Below are positions 12,658 to 24,926 of a DNA stretch of 56,141 nucleotides, piece after piece. Both the position numbers and the translations under genes were made by a program. The notes under the pieces are model-generated. The model saw only the letters and a list, made by a program, of their open reading frames with translations, had not been told where the DNA came from and did no database searches. Each line of letters starts with the position of its first letter. The stretch's first letter is position 1. This DNA comes from Fomitopsis serialis (taxonomy: Eukaryota; Basidiomycota; Agaricomycetes; Polyporales; Fomitopsidaceae), in contig NW_025955219.1 in NCBI RefSeq assembly GCF_022376445.1, positions 1-56,141 on the forward strand, in the 5' to 3' direction.

Positions 12658-13434
12658 ATGCCGCACGCCGATTCTGCCCTCGTGCCGTCCGGATTGGACA
12701 AAGTGGCATTCTGGGGCCATGTATACGATCAACTTGGCTATCTTCTAGATGGTCAGAGAAACTGGGTGCGCGATCTCTGCTCCCGAAAGCTCGCCGGTGT
12801 GGCCACTGAATTCTCATTCCTGGCATCCTCTTCAGGTGACCAACCTGGCGAATGTCGCCTCTCTGATTTACAATTCGCTCCTTGCGTATGAGCCCCACTT
12901 CGGATCAGGCGAGAGAACGGTGAACTGGTGTGGTGCGTGCCCGTACTCCAACGAGCCACCATTGCATTGTTATCGATGGCACGTTGCGCGATAGACACTC
13001 ATTCGTTGTATATGTTCACAGGTTTCTACGTGGTGTCCGACCTCTTTCCGTCCCCACAAATATACCAAGCTCAAACTGTCGCAAACAAGGGCCATGAAGT
13101 CCCCGATCGATTGTTGCTTGGTCCATTCTGCGGGAAACCTGCGTGTCAATTCATTAACACCACGCCCGGCAAAGCTCGCGGAGTCTGCGCTGACGCGTAC
13201 CTCACCCGAAAGACCGTCTTGGTGGGCGATGTGGACGCATACCCTGGCCATATTGCATGTGACGGGGAGACGAAGAGTGAAATCGTTTGTCCCTTAATCC
13301 TCCGAACTGACAACAGCGAAAGGGCTGTGGGCGTATTGGACTTGGACTGTCTCGCGCTCGGTGGGTTCACGCCAGAAGACCAGCAAGGTCTCGAGAAAAT
13401 AGCCCACCTTGTGATGGACTCGTGTGATTGGTGA
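12658..13434 (+). CDS. Free methionine-(R)-sulfoxide reductase (GAF domain, fRMsr)
   Basis: Predicted to reduce free L-methionine-(R)-sulfoxide, an antioxidant repair reaction in the cytosol. Exons 12658-12765, 12836-12932 and 13022-13434 give 205 residues; introns are 70 and 89 nt and all joins keep frame. Across the joins the protein reads RNW|VTNLANVASL and VNWCG|FYVV, both typical of the family (the NWxGFY motif). The three active-site cysteines of the fRMsr type are visible: GKPAC, RGVC, and HIACDG within PGHIACDGETKSEIV. The C-terminus has GVLDLD and FTPEDQQGLE, as expected of this GAF family. The start is the first ATG of the frame, and the N-terminus has no signal peptide. It is divergent from GLTP and converges on CysRS with only 204 bp between stop codons. 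Confidence 0.93.
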
Positions 13435-13638
13435 CAGCGATAGCATGTATAGCAGATACGCATGGAGCCTTGCTCTCTATCACATTTGAAACCCCTATTC
13501 CGCGAACGTTTTCCCCGCTCGTTGTGTGAGATCCGAAGTCAGGTTACAGATCGATGAGGCGCAAGGGTTGACTGTAGCAGACATAAGCTCGTAATCTTAT
13601 AGATATCTCGACGGGATACAGCATGTCTACTCCCATAA

Positions 13639-16600
13639 CTACTCATTCTCCTGCCACGCCAAGAACTCTTCGTGAAGTTTCCGTTGGTTCGCCCATTCCT
13701 TCTGCACCTTCTTAGACTGGTTCTTGCTCAACTCCTTCCCGTCCCCATCTGTGAGCGGAAGCCCGCTCTCGTCCCAGCTGCCGTATGTGGCCTCGCGGAC
13801 GTGGGGAGGCTTGAACATGTCCTGTGGAGCCACGCGCCCCTTCTCCAATTTCTGCAGCCGTTTTTGCCGGTCAGCTTCGACGGCCGCAGCTTTCTTCGCA
13901 GTTTTTGCCTCAGCCTGCACGCGCTTCTCCTCCCTCGCCTTCAGCAGTTCTGCGGGCGGAACTAGCTTCACGAGAGCCTTGCCATCTAGATGAAGACAGT
14001 ATCGATAAGCGATGGCGCGATGACGCGCTGCAGAGTTTCAACGCACCTTCCAGATCATCCAAGGCGACCCCTAACGGGACCAGATCGACGTCCCGCAGTT
14101 TATCCGATAGCGCGAGAATGTCCTTCAGAGCTGCGTCCCCCTTCGCGATGGCCAGCTTTCGCACTCCATCACGGAACGAGGCCAACGTGCGAAGGTACGG
14201 CATGAGAATCTCTTCGCGCTGCAATCAAACCGGCATTTTGGTGAACTGACGTCTCAGCTGAGGCACGACCATCGGGGGGATACGTACGTCAACGCTTTCT
14301 TCTCCCGAATATCGCTCCTGTCCCCAACCGATCTCCGACGTCTCTCCTTCGCCCAAGCCAAGCATGCGGAGCATCTTACCGACCCAGCCAGCGACTCGCA
14401 CGACGACGCCGACTTCGAGGTCCTTGCCGCGAGAGTTGATATACACGTTCGTGCGAGAGACGAGCTCTCGAAGCACGTTGAGTGCCTCCGGCGTGTTGAA
14501 CGAATCGCAAAGAGCGACTCGGAAACCATGCTGGCTGGACTGGAGACTAGACGAATGATTTCATCAGGGTTCAGCTTCACGGTGATAGAACGACCGGTGC
14601 CAACATGTTCGTTAACTCGTGCTCTGCGTCACCGAACCTATTCCTGCCATCCAGTCGGGCACCCTCTTCGTTGGCTTGAGTGATAAGGGCTTTCACGAGG
14701 ACAAAGAAGTTCTATTGCGTAGTGGTGTCGTCAATGACGAAAGCCGCAAGAATGCCGCAAGGCAGACGTACATTAAACGTTGTCTCGAAGTTCCGAACTT
14801 CGCCTGTCATCAGCGACTCCGAGAAGTCTACCCTTGCGTTCCACAGCTGACTCAGGAATGCAAGGCGGAGTTGTCGCGCTGTATATTTTTGAAGAATTTC
14901 CTACACGCGAGGTCAACGAGGATCGCCGCTCAAAGTACCATCAGGGCCTCACATCAATCGTAATGAAATTCTTCAACGACTTGCTCATCTTGAGGCCTTC
15001 GATATGCAAGTGACCAGTATGGATGAAGTAATTTACCCACGCTGAACAGTTGTGATAGGCCTAGAGCGTGGCTGGTCAGGAACAGCCTCGACGGCGGAGA
15101 TAACCTTCGTATTGTGTACCTCAGACTGTGCCATTTCGTTGTCATGATGCGGAAAGGCGAGATCTATTCCGCCGGAGTGGATATCCATGTTATCCCCAAG
15201 ACAGCTGACGCCATGACGGAGCACTCAATGTGCCACCCAGGCCGTCCAGGCCCCCATGGGGATGGCCAGGAAGGCTCGCCAGGTTTCGAAGCCTTCCATA
15301 GTGCGAAGTCGGCTGATGAGCGCTTGCCTGTCGTCGCTGTCAGGGCACCTATTAATGTTGTCAGATAAGGTCCTTGTTCAATACGATCTGCCCAACAATC
15401 GGCGAAGAATGTGCGCCTCACCTTCGCCCTCTTCCAGCAACTCTCGGTTGCCCTTGCTCCAGGGCTCGATCTTCGCATAGTAATGTCCGTCCGCCTTGTC
15501 GAACGCCCGGGTGTCAAAGTAGACGCTGCCATCGACCTCGTACGCGTAACCGTTCTTCACAATGCCTTCAACGAACGATGCGATCTCCGGAACAAACTCC
15601 GTCACGCGAGTCAGGGTGTCGGGATCTCGAACACGCAGCCTACGCATGTCCTTGAAGAATTGGTCTTCCCAGTATGCCGCGAGGGATCGAAAGATAGAAT
15701 GATCTGTCACGGAGCTGCCATGCTTCGGCATGGTTATGCAGGTAGTATGACCTGCTACGGCTAACGTACCTGCTTGTCGAGCGAAATCGCAAGAATATCG
15801 TGTGCGTCATCTATGAGCCTATGCGCGAGCTGCTGCGACGCATCGCCGGCCTGCAGGGATTCTCCCGCCGCTAGAAGAGCCGCGTAAGTGCGATGCTGGC
15901 CAGAAAATTGGTCAACTGAGCATTCCGGGATCAATGAGATGCGCACGCACCGCTGCGGAAAAGTGCATCTCAAACTTCTCGTCCTCTTGAGACCCTCCTG
16001 CTTCCACACTTTGTCTTGGAACTGCGTTACAAGCTGCGGCCAAGCTTCCTTCTCCTTGCCTTTGCTCGGCCTGTCCGTGTCTGGCAATCCCTTGCTCACT
16101 TTTGACTGCACGTAATCCGCCCACGCTGTCTCCAGTTGGTCCACTAGATCGCGCGAGAGTGCATCCGTTTCCGAGCGGAACTTTTTGACTAAGTACGATT
16201 GACGAGCGCGGAGAATGATCTGTAAAGTTTGATTTGAATGAGCACTCAACTTCCGGCGCAGCGGTCATCCTCACTTTGTCGTCGATGTCCGTGATGTTCA
16301 TGACGAAGTGAACATCGTAATCGAAGTAGTCCGTCATGATTCGCCTCAGCACGTCCTGCGTCACGTAGTTCCTGACTACGGTCTACATCGAGCTGCTCTC
16401 CCTTTGACCACCATGCTCACCTAGCATGTCCCATGTGCGACGCGTCGTAGACCGTAGGCCCGCAGTTGTACCACTTCACATGTCGTCCATTGATCGCGAC
16501 AAACTCTGTCTGCGACCTCAGTCAGCACCCCAAGAGGAATGTGGACTGCAACATGCACGGACCTTCGACTTCGTGAGTGAGTTGTAGATCCTCAAGACAG

Positions 16601-16754
16601 GTTCATCCTCCTTGCGCTTCGGGAGAGACCAGGGTGGCTGCTGGACCGCCATTGAGGTTCTAGATCGGATAGATCTCGAGGAAAGTGTCGCGGAATATAG
16701 TACAGAGGAAGCAAATGGTGGGCGGCGTAGCAGAGAGACGCCTCTAAGACGCAT
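13639..16754 (-). CDS. Cysteinyl-tRNA synthetase, probably dual-targeted; two one-base frame breaks
   Basis: Class I aminoacyl-tRNA synthetase that charges tRNA-Cys. Thirteen exons, minus: 16754-16563, 16509-16421, 16371-16275, 16219-15951, 15895-15770, 15722-15422, 15348-15120, 15060-14953, 14900-14772, 14711-14595, 14539-14288, 14218-14047, 13985-13639. If two single missing bases are allowed, this gives 809 residues, close to the eukaryotic length. Motifs: zinc-ligand Cys in [13 protein letters not shown] as HMGH, WHIECS and FPHHDNE (other zinc ligands), and KMSK in [10 protein letters not shown]. The tail is basic and coiled (KAREEKR..) and ends in the eukaryote-specific region ELSKNQSKK. 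The 34 residues before the second Met (16655) are Arg/Ser-rich and acid-free, a typical mitochondrial presequence. Frame breaks lie near 15983 and at 15194-15197, each as if one G were lost. Intron 5 uses a less usual GAAG acceptor. Confidence 0.93.
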
Positions 16755-19700
16755 TCACAGCCACCTTGCGGGTCTTGTTAATCCAGTCACTCGTCGTATG
16801 ACTCGAGTCGCCCACTTGCCAGCGTCGAGGGTTCTCAGGCGCCGTCCAGGCTCAAAGACGGAGAACACGCGTAGCAAATGCGCAGGTAGTGCTTGGACGA
16901 CGAAAGCCAGCCGGAGAGAACGACGACGAGAGGACAAAGTGCCAGTCCGCGGAGGCGCGTTTGTCAGAGACGCCCGCAGGACCGATGAGGCACTTCTACG
17001 CCACCATCAGTTTCCCCATATGGCAGTCAGCACCTCGGAGAGGTTTCAACGAACTCGAACTTGATCGCAACCCACGACCAGCTGCCGCGACCGCTGTCTG
17101 AGGGTCTTTGTTGACAGAAATCGCAACTCTCTGTCTATGCTGCATGACTTCTGATTTTTCTCAGGTAGACCCCGCTCTGGAAAGCCTTACGAGAATATTA
17201 CAATCGTTTGTCGAGCTCGACAAATCCGCGCCGCTACGACCCACTCTTCGCGACGGAACGAGCCGCAATTATCGGCGAGAAGACGACTGGAGACCCCATC
17301 TCCCCCACCGCAATAATGCCGCATTGAGATGCGAAGACGATCACCGCACGTTAGAGTAATATGGGCGCGCCACCTGTGAGTACCTGGAGTCGACGGTGAG
17401 TACGAGATCCACCGGTCAGCGTGCGCCAATGGCGCAGTGAGGTAGGCCTCTCCCCACCCCTGATCGGCGACGAACACACCGGTTGGAGCGACGAGATCCG
17501 AGTGTATGGGCTCCTGCAGTTAAGCGTCCGCAGAGACGCCTGTATGATGTTATGGTGGAGCAACCCCCGATCCTCTTCGTGGGGGACGACGGCGGTGGCG
17601 ATCGGTAGGTCGTTCCCGAGCGAGTCGGTCGCCACCCTACACGTTGTACGTTGGCGACGATTACAGACGGGGGAGCACCACTGCGCTGGGCAATTTCGTC
17701 AGTAATATCCCGCGCGCCGACGGCTGTGGAGAACCGGGTGAACGACGGCGCAGGAGTCTCGCCACACCCTGACACGTTGCGTGGTCTAGACGAGTACGGA
17801 AGGGGGTACCCAAAGGCGGTGCATGGACCCGACATAAATGCCCCAGCCAGGTCTGTCCAGAGTCGCCATGTTGCCAGGGCTGAGCCCGCAGGAGCGCGAG
17901 GGGAAGGCACGCGGTAAGCCGTGCACGTCTGCACAAGCAGACTACCGATACGCGGATATGGGCTGGTTCGTTCTGACTAGGGACATGCGTACAAGGTGCT
18001 TGGGCCGCGTCCGACCAATTGCGCATCTTCGCGTATATCCAGGAATACTGGAACTGGGTACCAGCTCTGGTTGGTCAACCGGTGGCCGGCGTACTGAGAG
18101 GCCTGGTGGCAAACTCATGGACTCATCCCATGTCGCCGCAGCGTCGATAGCGTGGCACGGAACACGCCCGTCGGTACGTGATACTCAAGATACCCGTCCA
18201 TTGAGATGGCGATATGAACTCACGACAGGCTTCTAGAAGGCAGTACATTGCAGAAATACGCGAACAGGCGGTAGCCGTGTGCATGCACTGCTCCGAAATT
18301 GCGATGCAGAAGGGAATGCGGCCCAAGAGCGACGGTATTGAAGCAAGGCACTCTGTAGGCTCGGGAGCGTGGAACACTCGCGGCGGAAACCCCCAAAATC
18401 CGACGGTACTGGCCGCGAGGTTTCGCAAACCGAGGGCGTGCTTCTGGCTGGGCTTAACTTGATCCTTGCTGCACTAGGCCTGAGAAAAAAACGATGGACC
18501 GATAGCGACTCTATGAGTACAGTCCAGATGTCTCTGCCGGCTCCTGCGAGCGCCCTGGAGGCACTAGGCCGATGGGATTCGCCGTGAACACCGGCGGTGA
18601 TTGGTGCAAAGCGTACGGGTCAGTCAGTATTGGCCTGCACACGTAATGTTCAAGCTACTCACCAAAAGCTGAGAAAATCCGGCACCTGGCTACAGGCGCA
18701 GCGCCTTCCCGCAATTTCCTGGATGTTGACCGAGCACAGCACTGTGCCAGTGCGCGGCGTGTTTCAAGGCAGCAGTTCCAGTCGTGACGCGGACCGGGCT
18801 GGAACTTCTTCACCCAGGCCTCCGTGCTGGTTCAAGCTTCCTTTTGTGCGCTAGGCTAGAGGTTCAGGATGGTCCCACCATGCTCACGGCCGAGTATTCC
18901 GCATTGCTGCCCGGATATTTGCGAGCGATCGTGGGTCGCTACCGTGACATGGATATCGCGCGTATCACCTGCTGTATAGCCTCCCGTTCACGGGTAGTCA
19001 AAAAAATTGCCACTTGCCTGCGTGTCTACAAGCTGATTGGGTGGACCCATTCAGTCGTATGTTCAGGTGCGTGTGCACGTATTGGACAAAGCCTGGCCTG
19101 CAACGAACAGTCCAAGGCAGTGTCTACGCGCGCCACATGCGAAGTCGGAGTTCCCAAAATAGCAAGTCGACTATCGGGCCCGCGGGTCTTAAGACCACGT
19201 GGCCGACTGTCGATCCTATTGTGGGCGATCTGTGGCTGATGTTCCTGGTGGGATGCGCTGGCGTCGGAGTCCGTGAATCGGACACGCACTACCTTGTCAC
19301 CGCTATGGCACCGTCGCTCGGGACACGAAGAGGACAACAAGCCTTGGGCCGGGGAGATTGTACGAACATCGCATCGAGCGCGCGACGAGCTGCAGCCAAC
19401 TGACAGAGATTGACTGCTGCAGATCATATGCGGTCTTGCGGATGCCGGTCATGAGTGATCGGGAGGAGCCTCAAGGCTGCCCGATACAAGATCTTAGGAT
19501 GGAGCCACTTGAATCTCTCTAGGTCTGCGCGCCGTGCCAATGCGGCCCGACGAAGGCGTCCACCACAGTCCGTCGAACATCATGGCGTGTGCGTAAAGCC
19601 TAGGGACCCTGCCTGGACGTAATTTCGTTGCGGGGGCTGTCTGTCCATGTTCCGGGTGGTTTCATAGTTGGGTTGGTGCACAGTCACAGCAGGGCTTCTC

Positions 19701-20804
19701 ATGAATCGTCTTTCGTACATCGGATGCAGTCAGGACTCTTCTGAGCGACAGCACCGTGCCCTGTGCGGGGCTAAGCCATACCCATCCTCGCCCGCTACGT
19801 CAGGAGACCGGGCTTCGAGATAAGTCAGCGAGGAACGTGCGGTGGCCGACAACGGTGGAAGCTCATACATGGCATATTGATAACGGGTCGCTGACGTTAC
19901 GGAACTGCGCCCGGACGCGGCGCGCAGAGAGGAAGACAAAGGGCGCGACGACTCGTTTGCCTCCGCGGTGGCGCACTTGGTTACACACTGGTGATAGCGT
20001 ATGCTAAGCGCGCAGGAGTCCGCACAATCCATCACCCGCAACTCCGGGACAGTGGATCAGGATCGAATGAAGGCCAGCACGTCGGCGTAGCGTCGGGATC
20101 AAAACGCGCTCGATCTTCAAATCGGCGGAGGCAGGCCACAGCGACACGTACGTGCGTGCCTTGCCCACCATCCTGTTGAGCAACGCCAATGCCGCACCCG
20201 TCCACTCTCCAGGCTTCTTCACGATCCCCGTTCGCACGCGAAGTCCCGCAGAAGCCGTCGCGTGATTGGCCAGCTGGCTATATCCGTTAGCCGCAGGCTG
20301 GAGGGACACACGCCATGCCGCACCCCGGAACTGCGATAGGCGATTAGCATCAAGTCGTCTGAAGACCGGCCAGGAGCCTCTCCACGCATGGCGATGCATA
20401 ACACACCCGCCCATTGGCCGATGGGCTCATCCCGACATGTAGTAATGTTCGTGTAAAGCCTGTCAGCGAACCAGGAACGATAGCGCTTCCCTCGCTTCCG
20501 TTCTCTACGTATGTTCGGCTCCAAGCCTGCCGTCTACATGCAATCAAATACAACCCTCAGCGGCCCAGCGAGATTAGGGTCGTGTCGTTTCTTGGTGATC
20601 GCTTTCCACAACAGGTATGGTTCATGTTTGGCTTGAAGGCTGGTGCTACCATCATCCCTTCTAAGGGACACACACGCCGGGCCAGTGCTTCTGCTCCGGC
20701 CTCGCTTCTCAGCTCGTCCGTTCCTTCTTAAAGCTTCGCCGCGATGCGGCCCCATCTTTCATAGCCTGATCCTCCCTGTCCGCGCCACACCACAGACGGC
20801 CACA
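16755..20804. other. No recognisable gene; flanks are promoters of CysRS and WOPR2
   Basis: The left end is upstream of CysRS (minus) and the right end is the promoter and leader of WOPR paralog 2 (plus). Between them are only overlapping frames of up to 172 codons without recognisable domains. A short minus-strand stretch (about 17650-17760) faintly recalls a PLP-enzyme segment, but nothing before or after it supports a gene. Confidence 0.5.
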
Positions 20805-22034
20805 ATGCAGGCGCCGCCCACCAACCCACAGATGCCCACATATGTCGGTGCCCGCGTCAGGGCGACCGAGGAGGCCCACCTCGTCCTGCATGCAGTGGCG
20901 CTGAACCGCCTGCCCATGATCCACAACCGGCTCCTGAACGTCGAACGCTGGTCGATCATGGAGGGCTCCATCTTCGTCTGGGAGGAGCGCGTTGGCTCGA
21001 GGGACGACTCGACCAGCGTGAGTGCCTGCTCTGCGTTATCTCGCGTTCACGTCCCTGCAGCTCTCTGACATCACCGCCCCCCGTTTGCTTTGTCTTCTAG
21101 TCCGCGATCTGTCGCTGGACCGACGGAAGGAGGTGGGGGCCCTCCCGGGTGAAGGACGTACGTCTTCTTTTCCGAATGGGGCTGATAGGCTCTCACCGCT
21201 AGAATAGGAGTTTTTGATCTACCACGAGAACCTGCCCGCCCTCCCTGACGGTACACCGCAGGCCGATAAAGACGAGTTGTGCGTCCCCCTTATCGTCCCG
21301 CACCCGCCCATTACTGACAGTGCATTCGTGCTCGCCGCGCTCCTTGTAGCATTGCTTCGCGGCTCATCAAGCAGACGTATTCCGCGTGGGTCCAAGTAAA
21401 TGGCCAGCGCAAAAAATGGCACCTTGGTGCGTACATCGGAATGCGGAGGCTGATGGTCTACTGAAAGCACGTCCACTCAGTCGCCTACTACACCCAGAAG
21501 ACAGACAAAACGCTGACTCGGATCTTCGACATCCCCGACTTTGCGGCTCTGCGCGGGACGTTCTCCCCAGACAAGTACACGTCCGCACGCGCGCCGAAGA
21601 CGCGTGGCCGCAGCAACTCCAATCAAAGCGAGGACGCCGATGACGACGACTCCGATCCGTCGAACGAAGGCCCGCCTCCGCCCGCCCCGCAGGTGCCCGT
21701 AGCAGGCCCGTCGAACGTCCGCGCTCCCAGCCCTCACATACCCCCCACTTCTCTCAACGATAGCGAGCATTTGCACCCTGGTATGATGCTAGCGACGAGC
21801 AACATGCAAAACTCTGACGCAACCCGGGCGGCGTTCCCCGCACCTGGCCCTGCAGCGGCGGGCCCCCCTGCCCGGCGCGAGGCGCCGCCCGAGGTGAACG
21901 GACGCGCGCCCGACGACGGCGGGGGGTGTGCGCTCGCGCCGCTCGTGTACGACCGGATGGCACCGTACCCGCCGCGCCACCCGATAGACTCCGTCGCGCT
22001 GCGGTCGCTCGACGTGCGGATGAGGATCCTGTGA
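20805..22034 (+). CDS. WOPR (Gti1/Pac2) family regulator, paralog 2
   Basis: Predicted nuclear DNA-binding regulator of the WOPR family. Exons 20805-21017, 21101-21157, 21208-21278, 21350-21426 and 21481-22034 give 323 residues with no frame break. First half-domain (about residues 12-100): LNRLPMIHNRLLNVERWS, SIFVWEER, RWTDGRRWGPSRVKD, EFLIYHE. Second half-domain (about 115-165): RLIKQTYSAWV, RKKWHLVAYYTQ, RIFDIPDFAALRGTF. The loop between FVWEER and RWTDG is shorter than in the other paralogs and carries an extra 83-nt intron. Exons 3 and 4 are 71 and 77 nt, exactly as in paralog 1. The tail (about 170-323) is Pro/Ser/Ala-rich with an acidic run (EDADDDDSD), as expected of a disordered regulatory region. 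The ATG at 20805 fits the family start; an in-frame upstream ATG at 20643 would add 54 atypical residues. Confidence 0.92.
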
Positions 22035-24827
22035 GGCTAGGCCAGGGAGACGAGACGGGGAGAAGCGTGGCGCAGGGGCAAGGCCCGCTGGCGCGTTGAC
22101 GTATTGACGCATAAGCTCCATCGACGGACGAGTGTTCTCGGCGACGATGAGTCCCATATATTGGCTGCTGTACGTACGAAGACATACGGTACAGTCCGCG
22201 TTGTATGTACTATTCATTACTGTATCGCTGATCATGTACTACTTATTCACTGCGCACCAGCGCACCAGATATTTCGAAGGTTATGACGCCGCTCAGCTAG
22301 ATTGAATGCTCAGGGCCAACAGCTGCGTGCAGGGGTACGTATGACGACACAGACTCCCAGGCTACGCAGACAGCCAGCGAGCAGAAGGAAGCAGTGCGGC
22401 TCGGGCGGAGCGAATTGCACGCACAGACCAGGCGGGCGGTGGCCAGTAGCGGGTGATGACACGCACCATTCCCAGGGCTGCCAGATAGCGGACTGAGCAC
22501 AGACGAGCGCAGACGCGCAATGATCACGGTACGTACGGCATGGGTCTCGACCACATCTCGGTACCATCACGAAGGTTCCCCCAGCTGGGCGAGCACTTGC
22601 CCGTAAATGGGCACCGGCGCGGGCGCGTCCACCCAGCCACGCGAGGGCCTTCGACACCCGGATCTTCGTCGACGCTCGTCCTGGTAGTGCGCAGAGCCTG
22701 AGACAAGCTCAGCCTCCGAGTAAAGCCCGCGCGACTGCTACTAGTAATACTAGGGCCGGCCGCAGGATGTCCAGCGCTGTCTGTCCAGCGCTGTCTGTCG
22801 TCAACATGACTGTACGAATGCTCAGCATCGCGTGCTGCGCAGGCTGCCCCCGTGGGTGCGCCCGCCAGAGCCACCGCCCGCACAGGCCCCACTCGCCACC
22901 CGCATTTCAACAGACGTGTCTCGTGCGCGCCGCGCTGCCCCATACGTGCAGGCGTGTGCCCGGCGCGCGGACGAGAAGGCGGGGGACGCACGCCCGGCTC
23001 CCCGCACGGCGCACCTATTCCTGACGCGCCCGAGCCGCGGGCGCAAATCTGCCTGTCAGGGCGCGAAGCTCGCCGTACGGGCTCTGGCTCTGGTTCGCGC
23101 CGGGAAGTGCCCTCTGCGCAGCGTACCCACACGCCCTTCGCGTGCACGCGAGCCAACCCAGCGCGATCGCCGGGCCTAGCCCCTGCGTGCGCGGATGCTC
23201 CCAGCCCCTGCGTAGCGTGGGCCCATCTGACCGCCGCGCTGCTGTGGTTGCACCCATGACTTGCTCTGGAAGGCCTCAATCAAGGGCAGGGTATGGGGGC
23301 CTGGACGCACCGGCTGGAAAGTCTGAATGGCGGCCAGCGGGCTGCTGACCAGGCAGAGCGCTGCTCGCTTGAGAGTCTTCCTGAGAGAGCATGCCTGTTC
23401 TGTCTAGCGCAGCGCCGCGAGCGGTGTGACGGTGCCGAGCGCAGGCGATGAAATCTGAGGGGCCTTTCTGAGGGTGCGTTCTGCGCTCGGAAGAGGCGTC
23501 CTGATATCCTGCGTGGCAGCTGTCAGTGGCACGACACCCGCCCGCGACTGTGGCCACCAGCCAGCGGCCTGCCCCAGGCCTGCCCCAGATCGCAGATGCG
23601 TGGGCGCCGCTGACCAATCCGCCCAGATCGTCCGGTAGCCCGTTATCGCCATAATCGGTGCATAATCGGTGCTTCCGCCACCTCCCCTCCATCGATCGGG
23701 GTCCGCGACGCTGCACCTCCATCTGTAATTGGCGGGGGCATATATGATATATGTGCACACACTGCCAAGCCGCACTACGAGAATGAAAGGTCGTGCGCGA
23801 GGGGCATTTGTCCTGCGTCATACATGAACGGCTTCCATCACCCGAGCCAGCTGTTCTGCGTGAGGCGGCATCGAGCAGGCTATGATGCCATAGGCGCACA
23901 GGCGGGATCAGCGCGATGTGTGTGCATTGTTTCCAGACGCGGTAGCCGGTGTTCCTCATCTGCAGCGGGCATGCGCATCTGCGGAAGAGGGTGAGCATCA
24001 AGGCTCGGGGATCAGGCAACACGCGATCGCGGGCAATACCTCTGTCCCGCTACGGGGCGGTCGTTGCTGGCGGGAAAGCGCGACTCGGACGACTCGGCGA
24101 CCATGTACCACCCCGGAACACGCTGCGCGGTCGCGAGGGAAGTGCATTTGGGAGTTCTTGAGAGAGACGCGGGAGGCTCGGTAGTCAATTTGCGTGGGTC
24201 GCGACGAGTCCCGCGCGACGATCATCTGGTTCCTCCGGAGCGGAAGCAAATGCTGCGTGAATCGGAGGACGTCTCACTTTCGTATGTCGCACCGGGTTTG
24301 ACTCAGGAACAGCAAAGTACGCCAAGATAATCTAGCTCGCGCGGTTGCCACTTGACCAGCGGCCTGGTCGCTGGACGGTCGGCGATAGAGCGACGTGCAA
24401 CGGCGGTAGACATGGCGTCATCGCTGGCAGCTACCGAAAGGCGATTAGCGCGGTGAGCTCAGTGCTGGCAAGCGAGCGGACCGGCTGGTGGGCTGCTGCT
24501 CGGCGGCGGGGGCGTGTGGTCGAGGCGCTGGGGCGGGCCGACCCGACGAGTGCCCTCGAGGTCGGTAGCACGAGGCAGACGAGCGGTGGCGTGGACGAGG
24601 GTGTCGGCCGCGCCTGACGAAAGCGCAGTGGCCGGGGGGATGCGGGGGTGGCGCGGGGCTGCAGGTCGATCAGATCTCGATGCGCGAGAGTATCCGTTTC
24701 CCCGGGAGAATGGCAGTGGGCGATGGCCCAAGATGGATTGGCTTGCACGCGCCACTCAGACCTCGCATGCAATGATAATTACTGTAATCAATTTGCTGCA
24801 GCTCAGAAGCCCTTCCCCACCTGATCC
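22035..24827. other. GC-rich intergenic region between WOPR2 and WOPR3
   Basis: No gene recognised. Long frames such as minus 22524-23279 (251 codons) reflect the high GC content and have low-complexity Arg/Ala/Gly translations with no domain. A short tandem repeat, two copies of a 14-base unit (TGTCCAGCGCTGTC type), lies at about 22768-22798. The right end is the promoter of WOPR3. Confidence 0.5.
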
Positions 24828-24926
24828 TATATAATCATTTCTCCCGATCCTCTCTCGGCCCCCCTTCCCACCCGCCTCGTCCCCGCACGCGCCCCTCCCC
24901 CCTCCCCCCTCCCCGCGTCGACCGCC
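24828..24926 (+). promoter_or_regulatory. WOPR3 core promoter and leader: TATA box plus C-run tract
   Basis: A TATATAA box at 24828-24834 is followed by a pyrimidine-rich leader, typical of strongly expressed fungal genes. At 24892-24914 four C runs of 4, 6, 6 and 4 separated by single T residues end 12 nt before the ATG. The minus strand is therefore a textbook G-quadruplex motif, and the plus strand could form an i-motif. A role in control is inference. Confidence 0.65.

Noticed and set aside
15951..16219. A 116-nt intron in CysRS exon 4 that would remove the frame break
   Set aside because: A GT..AG pair exists that restores frame, but it would delete a Lys/Trp-rich segment that reads as ordinary CysRS coding sequence. 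A missing single base is simpler and matches two other such sites.
17640..17770. Minus-strand stretch resembling part of a serine/threonine dehydratase (DEIAQRSGAPPSVIVANV)
   Set aside because: No glycine-rich PLP loop follows, frames on both sides have no matching motifs, and the similarity is too short.
22524..23279. 251-codon minus-strand open frame
   Set aside because: Low-complexity Ala/Arg/Gly translation in very GC-rich DNA, where long frames arise by chance; frames on the other strand are equally long.
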